The notes below the pieces were generated by a model. That model was not told where the DNA came from. It saw nothing but the letters and a program-made list of their open reading frames with translations, and did no database searches. From NCBI GenBank assembly GCA_963700195.1, contig CAVOWQ010000031.1, forward strand, positions 248,001 to 312,000: a DNA stretch of 64,000 nt, in the 5' to 3' direction. Shown one piece after another: positions 25,742 through 34,235 of this stretch. The first letter of the stretch is position 1. The number at the start of each line of letters is the position of its first letter. This DNA comes from AP-15 sp963700195. Lineage in GTDB: Bacteria; Pseudomonadota; Alphaproteobacteria; ATCC43930; CGMCC-115725. The translations under genes and the position numbers were made by a program.

Positions 25742-27872
25742 GCTCGTCGTCGATCACCAGCACTGTCTCACCGCGCCCAAGTCGGAGGGTTGGTGCTTTG
25801 TCGCGCGCTGCCGGCGCGGATGCGGCGATGCAGGGCAGCCAAACCTCGAAACGGGTGCCGGTCCCCAGTGCGCTCCAGACGTTGATTGCGCCGCCATGCT
25901 CGCGCACAATCTCGCGCACGGTCGCGAGCCCTAAGCCATTGCCGGCTAGGCGCGTAGTAAAAAATGGTTCGAAGATGTGCTCCAAGGTGATTTCGTCCAT
26001 GCCGCGTCCGGCATCGCTCACGGCAATGCGCACATAGCGGCCCGGCCCGAGGTCGCCATGGGTGAGCGATCGCACTCCCGTGGTCTGGTGCACCTCCGTT
26101 TCGATCTCGATGCAGCCCATCTGGTCCATCGCCTGCGCCGCATTGTTGCAAAGATTGAGAATCACCTGTTGCAGCTGGCCAGGCTGGGCGGATACGACGG
26201 CTGCTTCCGGCGCCTCGCGGATAATCAAGTTGATCTGTGAAGGGAGCGAGGCACCAAGCAGGGATCTTGTTTCGGCGATCAAGGCGTTCAGGCTCACTGG
26301 CCTGCGCCGTACGTCCTGGCGCCCGCCGAAAGCGAGGATCTGATCGACGAGATCACGCGCCCGCTCTCCCGCACGACGGATCGCGTTGAGATTGCGGGCG
26401 GGTCGGCTGTTCCACGCGACTTCCCCTTCCGCCATTTCCGTATAGCCGAGGATCGCACCGACGATATTGTTGAAATTGTGCGCGATACCGCTGGCAAGCG
26501 CGCCGACCGTCTCCATGCGGCGGGCCTGCTGGAGATTGGCCTCCAGGCGTGCACGCTCCTGCAGCAGATGATCCCGGATCACGACATTCGCGACGGCGTC
26601 GAGAGCCATGCGCAGCAAGCCGAGTTCAGCCGATTGCGTGATGATGCCAGGCCGAACTACGTCGAAGCCGAGGATTTTTCTACTAAAGCCGTACTCGGCC
26701 AAGCTCGAGATGCACGCCCAGCTGCGCAGACTGGCGGCGGCAAGGGCGTCCTTGTCCGCGCCGGGAAGCAACCGGTCTACGCTCCGGACATGGCTGATGC
26801 CCTCCGCGGTCGCACCAAACCGGGATACCAACGACGGCACCCGATCAGGCCAGTTTGGAGGAAAGGTTATTCCCTCTCTGCACCAACGATGAATCCGGTT
26901 CAGGTCGCCTGAAATCATGAGATATGCGCGGTCGGCGGCAACCAGCTCTGCCAGCTCGGCCAGCGCTCTGTCGATGTGAGTGTCGATCTCGTGAGGCTGC
27001 GCGTCGATCAGACGCGTCGAGATGCCGGCGATCACATGCTCGAACGCCGCCCGCCGCTGCAGCGTCAAGGCTCGCTTCCGGAGCTGCAATCCGACGTAGA
27101 CGAGAAGCCCGAGCAAAAGCAGCGACGCCGCGTACAGCAGAAGCCGGAATTCTCGTGCGGTCGCTCTCGAGGCTTCTTGGTGTGTCAGAATCATCATGCG
27201 GAGGGCCTTTATCTCCCCCTTGCTCGGCGCGGCGAGCAATGCCCTAAGCACGCTGTCGGTCATCGGAAGCAGGTCGTGAAGCAGCCCTCCATGCGCCAAT
27301 AGAGCTTGAACCGAGCCGGCGTCGGCGGAAGCCGCAGGTTGCGCGGTGAGCGCGTTCAATCGATCCTCGACCTCGCGCGCAGCCGCCGACGAAGTGTCGA
27401 GGGTCAGGTGCAGCATAGCTGAGGCGAGCGCACTCACGGCCGGAGCCAGCGGGCCGCTCCCATCCGATGCGGAAAGACGGGCGCTGAGGAGCTGAAAATA
27501 CGCGAGAGAATTGTGCAACAGAGCATTGTCGCTCTTGAATTGTTCGGTCAGTTGCTCCTGTAGCGCGGCCTCGGTCGCAAATTGATCAACGGCTGCTGCC
27601 GCTTCCGCATCCTCTGACGTATTGTCATGCAAGCGAGCGAGTGCTTCACGCAGGTCGTCCATCTCGCGCACGAGTGGATCATAGTTGCGCAACATCCCGC
27701 CCCGCGCGCTGAGCACATCCCGCTGCAGTGCAATTTCGACCATCGTAAAGCGGTCGAGCGCTTTGAGCGCGCGATCATACCGTTCCGCATCCGTATCGAT
27801 TGCGCGGCTGGACAGCCAGGTGAGCAGCACCAGCAGAACCAAAACGGCCGCCGCGGCTGGCGTTACCTTCAT
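25695..27872 (-). CDS. Membrane sensor histidine kinase (hybrid, receiver lost by frameshift)
   Basis: A 725-aa kinase. The first transmembrane helix is at residues 5-22, then a periplasmic all-helical sensor (about 25-245) in a DAHL-like style, and a second helix (LLLYAASLLLLGLLVYVGLQL). A GAF-like domain follows (about 290-440), then the dimerisation/phosphoacceptor helix GALASGIAHNFNNIVGAILG with His, the N box LQQVILNLCNNAAQAM, and ATP-lid GLGLATVREIVREHGG. It ends just after the first strand of a receiver (VLVIDDERA). Its ATG overlaps the stop of the di-haem peroxidase gene (ATGA), so the two are co-transcribed. Confidence 0.88.
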   Translation of the reverse strand: MKVTPAAAAVLVLLVLLTWLSSRAIDTDAERYDRALKALDRFTMVEIALQRDVLSARGGMLRNYDPLVREMDDLREALARLHDNTSEDAEAAAAVDQFATEAALQEQLTEQFKSDNALLHNSLAYFQLLSARLSASDGSGPLAPAVSALASAMLHLTLDTSSAAAREVEDRLNALTAQPAASADAGSVQALLAHGGLLHDLLPMTDSVLRALLAAPSKGEIKALRMMILTHQEASRATAREFRLLLYAASLLLLGLLVYVGLQLRKRALTLQRRAAFEHVIAGISTRLIDAQPHEIDTHIDRALAELAELVAADRAYLMISGDLNRIHRWCREGITFPPNWPDRVPSLVSRFGATAEGISHVRSVDRLLPGADKDALAAASLRSWACISSLAEYGFSRKILGFDVVRPGIITQSAELGLLRMALDAVANVVIRDHLLQERARLEANLQQARRMETVGALASGIAHNFNNIVGAILGYTEMAEGEVAWNSRPARNLNAIRRAGERARDLVDQILAFGGRQDVRRRPVSLNALIAETRSLLGASLPSQINLIIREAPEAAVVSAQPGQLQQVILNLCNNAAQAMDQMGCIEIETEVHQTTGVRSLTHGDLGPGRYVRIAVSDAGRGMDEITLEHIFEPFFTTRLAGNGLGLATVREIVREHGGAINVWSALGTGTRFEVWLPCIAASAPAARDKAPTLRLGRGETVLVIDDERATSRRRGNACRARL

Positions 27873-28832
27873 GGCGGCGCGGCGGTCACGGGGACGCCGC
27901 GATAGGTGCCCGTCAGCGTCTTCAGAAAGGCGACGATCGCTTCAACTTGCTTGTCGGACAGCTTCTGGTCGAGCTGTGCAAAAGCCATCTTGCGTACCGC
28001 CTTGCGCAAGGTCGGTGCGCTGCCGTCGTGGAAATAAGGTGGGGTCGTTGCTACATTGCGCAGGCTCGGTACCCGCAAGATCTCGGGTTTCGGCGTGGCG
28101 AGCGGGTGAAAGATGCCGTGACGCTCGAACAGATTGCCGCCGATGTTGACGCCCTGATGACAGGAGACGCAGCCGAGCGACTTGAACATGCTGATAACCG
28201 TTCTGCTCCTCGGCCGAGAGCGCCGCTGTGTCGCCTTCGAGCCAGCGGTCGAACCGGCTTCCGGGAGTAACCAGCGACCGCTCGTAGGTCGCGATCGCAT
28301 CGAGCAGGCTCGTGCGATCCGGCGGATGCCCATAGGCCTGGGTAAACTGACGAACCACCTCCGGGTCGGCATCCAGCTTTTGGAGGACCTCGTTGGCATT
28401 CGTCGCCAAATTCGCGGTATTTTCCAATGAGGATTCAGTCTGCTCCTCGAGGGTTCGAAAATTGCCCTCCCAATTGAGACGAAAGCTGAGTGCCGCATTG
28501 AAGATGGTAAGGGTATTGAATGGCATCGTAGAACCGTCTCGCGCGACGCGTTGCCTTTTGTTGTCGGCTCCGTTGCTATGTATGTCGTGGCATGATGCGC
28601 AGGTGAGCCCCCCATCATGCGATAAACGGGGATCCGCGAAGAGACGCTCTCCAAGGGCGAGCTTCAGGGGGTCGGCGGCAGGCGGCGGCGGCACCGGCGT
28701 TATCGGCTCTTGGTCGGCAGGAGCCGGTGCGGCAGGGGCCGGTGCACCAGGGGTTTGAGACACAGGTGCTGCCGCAGCCGTTGCCGCGATGACGAGCAGC
28801 AATGCTAGACACCTTAGTATCCTCCGGCGCAT
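27869..28832 (-). pseudogene. Di-haem cytochrome c peroxidase (MauG/CcpA family), split by a frameshift
   Basis: A periplasmic di-haem peroxidase of about 320 aa. Signal peptide MRRRILRCLALLLVIAATAA (ATG 28832; a longer start at 28886 is possible), then KLALGERLFADPRLS with haem site CASCH, FNTLTIFNAALSFRLNWEG, and YERSLVTPGSRFDRWLEG. After EEQNGY the frame breaks at about 28191-28196 by one extra base. The next frame resumes SMFKSLGCVSCHQGVNIGGN (second haem) through VPSLRNVATTPPYFHDGS to the stop at 27869, coupled to the kinase ATG. Without the shift both haems would be restored. Confidence 0.82.
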
Positions 28833-28975
28833 CAAAGACGAACTGGTCGCTGCGCAGTGTCGCAAGGCTTTTAAGACGCAAGGCATGCGTCAAAGCACTA
28901 CCAGTGAGCGCGTCCCGCCGGCAGCTTGGAATTTCCAGACGCGCCCCGGCACAAATTCGGCGACTACGAAATCCG

Positions 28976-29506
28976 TCAGCTCCAATGACGCGCATCTCTT
29001 CCATACTCGATCTCGTAACGGCAAATTCCGATGTCCTTCAGCGTTCGGTCGTCGATCGTCTCCCAGGCCGCAGTGATGCGGCGGATCTCGCGCTCACGGC
29101 GCATTTTCGACCACAGCCCGGCAACGATCGAAACGATCGAGCTGATCCATGCGCGCCAAACAGCGAAATTGGTTGGCGCAGTGTCGGCCTCCCGGCCGTT
29201 GGGACGATCTGTGCCGGGGTCGCCGCGGTGATCGGGCTCGCCCAGCGGAAAAAATTCCGGGTGCAAGGTTGCAGCGGACAAGGCAAGGCCCTCGATTGCG
29301 AGGTCGATCACCGAGGGTGTTAGCGCCGCGACCCGGCGGCCCCATGGATTTGGATCGGACAACCATCGAACGGGTTCGTCGTGTCTGATGCCCCAATTGA
29401 CGGCCGCACATTGCGGTCGTCGTTCGAACCCTGCGTCTTCCCGATCGTCGGTCGGACAGGACGGAGCGGCGATGGCATCGCCAGGCCACTGACTCTCAAA
29501 TTGCAT
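28976..29506 (-). CDS. DUF1127 (YjiS-like) domain protein
   Basis: A 176-aa protein whose last 45 residues form a DUF1127 domain (EREIRRITAAWETIDDRTLK, then DIGICRYEIEYGRDARHW). The N-terminal 125 residues are low in recognisable structure, with a possible helix at AVWRAWISSIVSIVAGLW. Small DUF1127 proteins in alphaproteobacteria take part in phosphate, carbon and RNA-related regulation; long N-terminal extensions like this one are less usual. It is transcribed in the same direction as the peroxidase gene, 144 bases upstream of it. Confidence 0.7.
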   Translation of the reverse strand: MQFESQWPGDAIAAPSCPTDDREDAGFERRPQCAAVNWGIRHDEPVRWLSDPNPWGRRVAALTPSVIDLAIEGLALSAATLHPEFFPLGEPDHRGDPGTDRPNGREADTAPTNFAVWRAWISSIVSIVAGLWSKMRREREIRRITAAWETIDDRTLKDIGICRYEIEYGRDARHWS

Positions 29507-29610
29507 TGATCTCTCCTCTAGCTTTCGCTGATCTGGGGAGATCGTGCCGGCTGCGCGCTACCGCGTTGTTTCGGTATTCGGGAAAGTGGTTACGACTGCA
29601 ATGCGGGCCA

Positions 29611-30474
29611 TCAGATTCGCTCTACCGGGAGGGCGAATAGGTACCCAACGCCGCGTTCGGTGCAAATGATGCGTGGTGCGCTGGCATCGGTCTCCAGCTT
29701 GCGCCGCAATCGGAGGATCTGCACATCGATGCTGCGGTCGAAAACATCCTCGTGCACCCGAGTTGCCTGCAACAGGTGCTCGCGGCTAAGCGGCCGTTGG
29801 GGCGCATCGAGAAAGGCGGTGAGCAGAGCATATTCACCTTTGGTCAGCATGACCTCGGTTCCGACGGGATCGGTCAAATGCCGGGTGCGTCGATCGAGCT
29901 GCCAACCGCCGAACCTGCACCGGCCCCGCTCCGCCTCCCGCTGCGGCGCGGCGCGGCCGGCCTCCTGCCGCCGCAGCACGGCGCGGATGCGGGCCAGAAG
30001 TTCCCTGAGGCTGAACGGCTTGGTGACATAATCATCGGCGCCGAGTTCCAGCCCGACCACCCGGTCGATCTCGTCGCGTCGGTCACCGGTGGTGATGATT
30101 ACCGGAACATCAGAGCGCGATCGGATCTCGCGCAACAGGTCGAACCCGTCCTCTTGCCCAAGCCGCAAATCGAGGATGACGAGATCAGGCTCGCTCGCGG
30201 CGAAACGATGGATCAGCTCTTGCCGCCCCGATGCGGAGACGGCACGCATGTTGTGCCGCTCGAGAAAGTCGCCGACCATGCCTTTCATAATCGGGTCGTC
30301 TTCGACAATGAAGATACGCGCCGGCCGATTGTTGGCCCCGTTGGCCAAGTCGGATTGGCCACACGCCAGGATTCCGTTTCGGCCCTCGCCGTCGAGATGT
30401 GAGTCGAGCCAATCTTTCCGGTGGGAAGGACCGCCTGCTTCAGGATTTATCGCGCAACATCCTTTGGGAGACAA
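29611..30474 (-). CDS. OmpR-family response regulator
   Basis: Up to 287 aa. Receiver domain: IFIVEDDP acidic pocket, phospho-acceptor Asp in LVILDLRLG, Thr in VIITTGD, Lys in VTKPF. Winged-helix output: EVMLTKGEYALLTAFLDAPQ, REHLLQATRV, VDVQILRLRRKLE and CTERGVGYLFAL. The start is uncertain. The reading frame opens with TTG at 30474, but the receiver begins about 52 residues later, and a TTG near 30349 (LANGANNRPARIF) is equally plausible. It may pair with the kinase at 25.7-27.9 kb; there is no adjacent kinase. Confidence 0.88.
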   Translation of the reverse strand: MSPKGCCAINPEAGGPSHRKDWLDSHLDGEGRNGILACGQSDLANGANNRPARIFIVEDDPIMKGMVGDFLERHNMRAVSASGRQELIHRFAASEPDLVILDLRLGQEDGFDLLREIRSRSDVPVIITTGDRRDEIDRVVGLELGADDYVTKPFSLRELLARIRAVLRRQEAGRAAPQREAERGRCRFGGWQLDRRTRHLTDPVGTEVMLTKGEYALLTAFLDAPQRPLSREHLLQATRVHEDVFDRSIDVQILRLRRKLETDASAPRIICTERGVGYLFALPVERI

Positions 30475-30785
30475 GGAACGGATGCCAGATTGCCGACTTA
30501 ATTAAAAAGACGATGATAGCCAATAATCGCGGTAACCCTCGCCCGAGCTAACGCTTCTGATCGCGCACCGATCCGATAGGGCGCAAATACCTCGGCGATT
30601 TGATGCGGGTGACAACCCAAGACTGGGCCGGATCGCTTTGATCGGCGAGACTTGCTGCCGCACCGGTTCAGCCTCGTTGCATTTGAAGCCTTGTCAGCGG
30701 CGCTGTCGATTTGGGACGCCGATTGCTCATTCGAAAATTAAATGATAAAATGCATGCTAGTGGAAATCTGAATGGTTGGCGGTCG
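30475..30785. other. Intergenic region between OmpR-type and LysR genes
   Basis: 311 bases between divergent regulators. It is AT-richer near 30500 and 30720-30760. Apart from the promoter described separately I see no gene or RNA. Confidence 0.5.
30723..30751 (+). promoter_or_regulatory. Candidate sigma-70-type promoter of the LysR gene
   Basis: TTGCTC (30723-30728), a 17-base spacer and TAAAAT (30746-30751), 34 bases before the ATG at 30786. The spacing is ideal and the surroundings are AT-rich. The call is from consensus only. Confidence 0.45.
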
Positions 30786-31652
30786 ATGCTTGATCTCGAT
30801 CTGCTCCGCAGCTTTGTCTCGGTCGTCGATATGGGTGGTTTTACCCGCGCTGGCGAGCGCGTTCATCGCACTCAGTCGACGGTGAGCCAGCAAATTCGGC
30901 GCCTGGAGGAGACCTTTGGCCGTCCGCTGTTGCATCGCGACGGAAAGAATATCAGGCCGACCGACGAGGGCGAGCGGCTGCTCTCTTACGCGCGGCGGCT
31001 TCTTGCGCTGGCTGAGGAGGCACGCGACGTGGTGTCGCGCCCGACCGGAGACGGCGTGGTCCGCCTCGGCTTGCCGGAGGATTTCGCCGCCTATCGTCTC
31101 ACCGAGATGCTATCGGACTTTGCCCGCTCGCGTCCGGGCCTGCGCCTCCACGTGCGTTGCGGAAAGAGCGCTCAACTGCGCCGCGCGCTCGAACGCCGCG
31201 ATCTCGATCTCGCTCTGTTGAAGTGCGATGTGGAAGAGACCGGTGGCATTGCTGCCTGGCCGGAGCGCCTGCGCTGGATCTCCAGCCGTCGTCACCCGAT
31301 TGATTTCCTCCACGATTCGTTGCCGCTCGCCTTATTCGAGCAGGGGTGCCTCTACCGCAACCGGGCGATCAACGCTCTCGAGACGGTAGGTCGCGCCTGG
31401 CACATCGCCTACACGAGCCCCAATACCTTCGGCATACAGGCCGCTGTCTCCGCCGGCCTCGGCGTCAGCATTCTGCCGGAGGTCGCCATCCTCCCCGATC
31501 ATCGGATGCTGGACGCGGCCGATGGTTTTCCGCCGATCCCCGACACCGAAATGGCGCTCGTTGCAGCGCCGGAGGCGAGCGGAGCTACCCGCCATCTCGC
31601 GGAGGCTCTCGCCCATTTCTGCAGCGCCCTCGATCCGCGGATGGCGGCGTAA
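30786..31652 (+). CDS. LysR-family transcriptional regulator
   Basis: A 288-aa regulator. The N-terminal winged helix reads MLDLDLLRSFVSVVDMGGFT, then RVHRTQSTVSQQIRRLE. The C-terminal effector domain is typical (VRLGLPEDFAAYRLTEML; AVSAGLGVSILPE). The ATG at 30786 gives the classical LysR start; an upstream in-frame start at 30711 would add 25 atypical residues. No obvious target gene is divergent: the neighbour upstream is a response regulator and downstream is a gene-poor stretch. Confidence 0.9.
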   Translation: MLDLDLLRSFVSVVDMGGFTRAGERVHRTQSTVSQQIRRLEETFGRPLLHRDGKNIRPTDEGERLLSYARRLLALAEEARDVVSRPTGDGVVRLGLPEDFAAYRLTEMLSDFARSRPGLRLHVRCGKSAQLRRALERRDLDLALLKCDVEETGGIAAWPERLRWISSRRHPIDFLHDSLPLALFEQGCLYRNRAINALETVGRAWHIAYTSPNTFGIQAAVSAGLGVSILPEVAILPDHRMLDAADGFPPIPDTEMALVAAPEASGATRHLAEALAHFCSALDPRMAA

Positions 31653-32107
31653 CTCCTATCGCGCTTCCCCGGCATGCCGAATGACGGCCGGATGGCTTCG
31701 CAAATCGGCTGATCCGTCCGACATCCGAGCCGCCTTCCGGCGAGAGGCTCCGGTGAACCACGCGTTCATCCGGTCGAGACAGAGAAAGACGACTGGCCGC
31801 GTGTGAAGCGTCAGCGCCTGGCTGCGCTCGGCCCTGCGTTCGAGCTCAGCGTGTTCGGCGGAGGCCGATCGATTGTTCTTCACTACGCGCCGGAAGAGGC
31901 TTCGGACGTCTCACTGCTCATGTCAGTGCCTGGGTGATCAGGGTGAAGGACTTCACTCCGCGATCGTTCCTGATGATCATCAATTGGATCAAGGTAGAAA
32001 AGGACTAGAAGGTTGCTTCCGAGATCATCCTGCCGGTCCCACTCACACCGGCGGTTAAGGACTAGCTACGCAACGAGCAGCGGAGCCGAGATCCGCCAAC
32101 CGCTCGG
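31653..32107. other. Gene-poor stretch with possible degraded coding sequence
   Basis: No intact gene. On the plus strand, around 31803-31934, the frame reads KRQRLAALGPAFELSVFG to VSLLMSVPG, and a neighbouring frame reads VKDFTPRSFLMIINWIKVEK near 31943-32005. Codon-like composition and interrupted frames suggest an eroded gene, but no family is recognised. Confidence 0.3.
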
Positions 32108-32400
32108 TTATGCGATTGTCGGCGGCCTCATCGCTGACGCTGTACACGACGGCTTGGGTGTGCCGTCTTGTCCGGCATAGGACACCGTAACGGTCATCGG
32201 CGCGTAGGATAGAGCCAGTTCATGGGTCAGTCCGACGACCTTGAGCTTGGAAAAGTCGGAAGTGAGCACGACAGGTCCCAACGCGGCTATATCGCGCAGC
32301 TTTTGATCTATGGCGTCATTACCCCAAAATCCTGCCCAGTTGCGTTCGGACGGAACGGCGCTCTTCGCGACCAGTAGATGGGGCTCTTCGGGGAAAGCTA
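32108..32400 (-). pseudogene. Gene remnant of unknown family
   Basis: A continuous minus-strand frame without a start codon. It reads EEPHLLVAKSAVPSERNWAG, FWGNDAIDQKLRDIAALGP and VVLTSDFSKLKVVGLTHELA, and ends with a TAA at 32108-32110. It has protein-like composition and alternating beta-strand patterns. The 5' side is cut off just before a REP-like palindrome (32435-32460), suggesting truncation there. No family is recognised. Confidence 0.4.
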
Positions 32401-32434
32401 TCGGGCCGGTAGTTGCACAAGCCCCTCACCCCGA

Positions 32435-32460
32435 CCCTCTCCCCGCAAGCGGGGCGAGGG
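32435..32460. repeat. REP-like palindrome
   Basis: CCCTCTCCCCGC-aa-GCGGGGCGAGGG, a 12-bp stem with one mismatch, preceded by CCCCTCACCCCGA. It is the same family as the sequences at 63002-63119 and, more loosely, 51246-51287. The typical position is intergenic; it could also serve as a hairpin terminator. Confidence 0.65.
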
Positions 32461-32764
32461 GGTATTGCGCGGCGCGGCAACACCGAATTGACCCGGACCT
32501 CGTCTGCGTGCTTTTCGTCGCCCGCAAAATTGCCGCAATTGTCTGACAGTAACTCCAATCTGAGTTTTAGGGAATCTATTTTGGCATATCAATATACGGA
32601 GTGCTCTAGCAAGAAAACAGCCAGGAACAGCCAACAAAAAACCAACTTCCGGCTGTTGTTTTGCTGTCTATGGTCGCAGAAACCGAGCGTTTCCGCGGCC
32701 AGGGCCAGCGATGCTGGCTGTTGATTGGCTGCAGAAACAGCCAGGTCTGGAGTTGGCGGCGGGG

Positions 32765-33931
32765 TCAGAACATGCCCAGCCCCAAGATCCCGTCGACCGG
32801 GTCGAGGCCGGCCAATACGCGCTTGCCGATCAGGTCGCGCAATGTCTCGGTGGTGCCGCCGCCCAAGGTGCCGTAGCGGGCGCCGCGGTAGAAGCGCGAG
32901 ACCGGGAATTCGTCGGTGAAGCCGTAGCCGCCATGCACCTGGATGGCTTCGCTGGTGACGCGCAAGGCCATCTCGTTGCAATAGGTCTTGGCGACCGCCG
33001 CCAACAGCGGGTCGGGGAACGGGTCGGCGCTGGCGCAGGCGCGGTAGAGCATGCTACGGCCGACCTCGATGTCCTTGTACATCTCGGCGATTTTCCAGCG
33101 CATGCCCTGAAACTCGCCGATCGCGCGGCCGAACGCTTTGCGTTCCTTGGCATAGCGCACCGCCTCCTCGAAAGCGCCCTCGGCGAGCCCCAGCGAGATG
33201 CTGGGGTTGAGGCAGCGCTGCGTGTTGAAGGCCGTGAGCAACTTGCGAAAGCCGTCCTCGCGCAACACCAAATTCTCGGGCGGCAGAGTGCAGTCCTCGA
33301 AGCGGATCTCGTGCAGATTTTCCCCGCCCATCGTGTGGTAGGTGCCGGTGACCGAAAGGCCGGGAGCGCCCCGCTCGACCAGGACGCAGCCGATCCCCTC
33401 GCGGCCGGGGCGCCGGTCGACCCGGGTGAAGACGACAAACATCTGCGCTTCGTCGGCGCGGCTGATCAGGGTCTTGACGCCGTTGAGCTTGAGGGCAGTG
33501 CCGCCGGTCTCGACATTGGTCTTGTAATTGGCGACGTCGGTGCCGGCGTCGGGCTCGGTCATGCAGATCGCCAGGATGGCGTCGCCGCTGCACACCGCCG
33601 GCAGAATGCGCGCCTTGATCTCCTCCGGCGCGTAGGTCGCGATGATGCGGGTCTGCACGCCGACCTCGCCGAGCACCGCCATCGCCGTGACATAGCAGGT
33701 CTTGGCGATCTCCTCGAGGACGAGCGCGGTGTCGAACACCGGCAGCCCCAGCCCGCCATATTCCTCCGGCACCGCCATGCCGAGCACGCCCAATGCGGCG
33801 AGCCGGCGCATGTTCTCCCACGGAAAGGTACCGTCCATGTAACGCAGTGCGTGCGGCCGGAATTCGCGCTGCGCGAGGTCGCGAACAGTCTGCACGAAGC
33901 GGCGCTGCTCGTCCGATAGGCTCACCAACAT
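32765..33931 (-). CDS. Acyl-CoA dehydrogenase-family protein
   Basis: A 388-aa flavoprotein of the acyl-CoA dehydrogenase fold. It has the N-terminal helical domain (MLVSLSDEQRRFVQTVRDLA), the FAD/substrate segment ICMTEPDAGTDVANYKTN, the central beta domain, and the C-terminal helical domain (RKAFGRAIGEFQGMRWKIAE, VHGGYGFTDEFPVSRFYRGA). Normally a Glu in the EGT loop or at the isovaleryl-CoA-type position removes the alpha proton. Here these read GGGTTE and FNTQRC, so neither base is obvious. The ATG is at 33931. It stands alone, with no electron-transfer flavoprotein or ligase adjacent. Confidence 0.88.
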   Translation of the reverse strand: MLVSLSDEQRRFVQTVRDLAQREFRPHALRYMDGTFPWENMRRLAALGVLGMAVPEEYGGLGLPVFDTALVLEEIAKTCYVTAMAVLGEVGVQTRIIATYAPEEIKARILPAVCSGDAILAICMTEPDAGTDVANYKTNVETGGTALKLNGVKTLISRADEAQMFVVFTRVDRRPGREGIGCVLVERGAPGLSVTGTYHTMGGENLHEIRFEDCTLPPENLVLREDGFRKLLTAFNTQRCLNPSISLGLAEGAFEEAVRYAKERKAFGRAIGEFQGMRWKIAEMYKDIEVGRSMLYRACASADPFPDPLLAAVAKTYCNEMALRVTSEAIQVHGGYGFTDEFPVSRFYRGARYGTLGGGTTETLRDLIGKRVLAGLDPVDGILGLGMF

Positions 33932-34235
33932 GCTATTGCTCCCGCTCAGAGTTCGAGGTCACCGATATTAGCGGCGGTCACGGGTCCGCGCTCAAACGCT
34001 TTTTTTACTGGGGGATCACAATCCAAGTATGCAAAATATAAAGTTATATATATCCTACACCGATCAGATCTCTCAAGTTCGTAAAATGTTAACGCAATTT
34101 TAAGAGAAAGATCTTTCCAGATGCTGTTTTTATCTCGATTTTTGACGGGTTTCTGACGTTCGGGCGAGCAAGTTAAGAAGGCGTTAACCAACTAATCCGG
34201 TAGCGCCGCGACGTTGGAAAATCGGGTAGATTACA

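Noticed and set aside
32590..32760. Repeated AACAGCCA/TGGCTGTT motifs that looked like a repeat array
   Set aside because: Units are irregularly spaced and differ in orientation; no constant repeat-spacer pattern.
32711..33919. 402-codon open frame on the plus strand
   Set aside because: Antisense to the clearly recognised acyl-CoA dehydrogenase-family gene.
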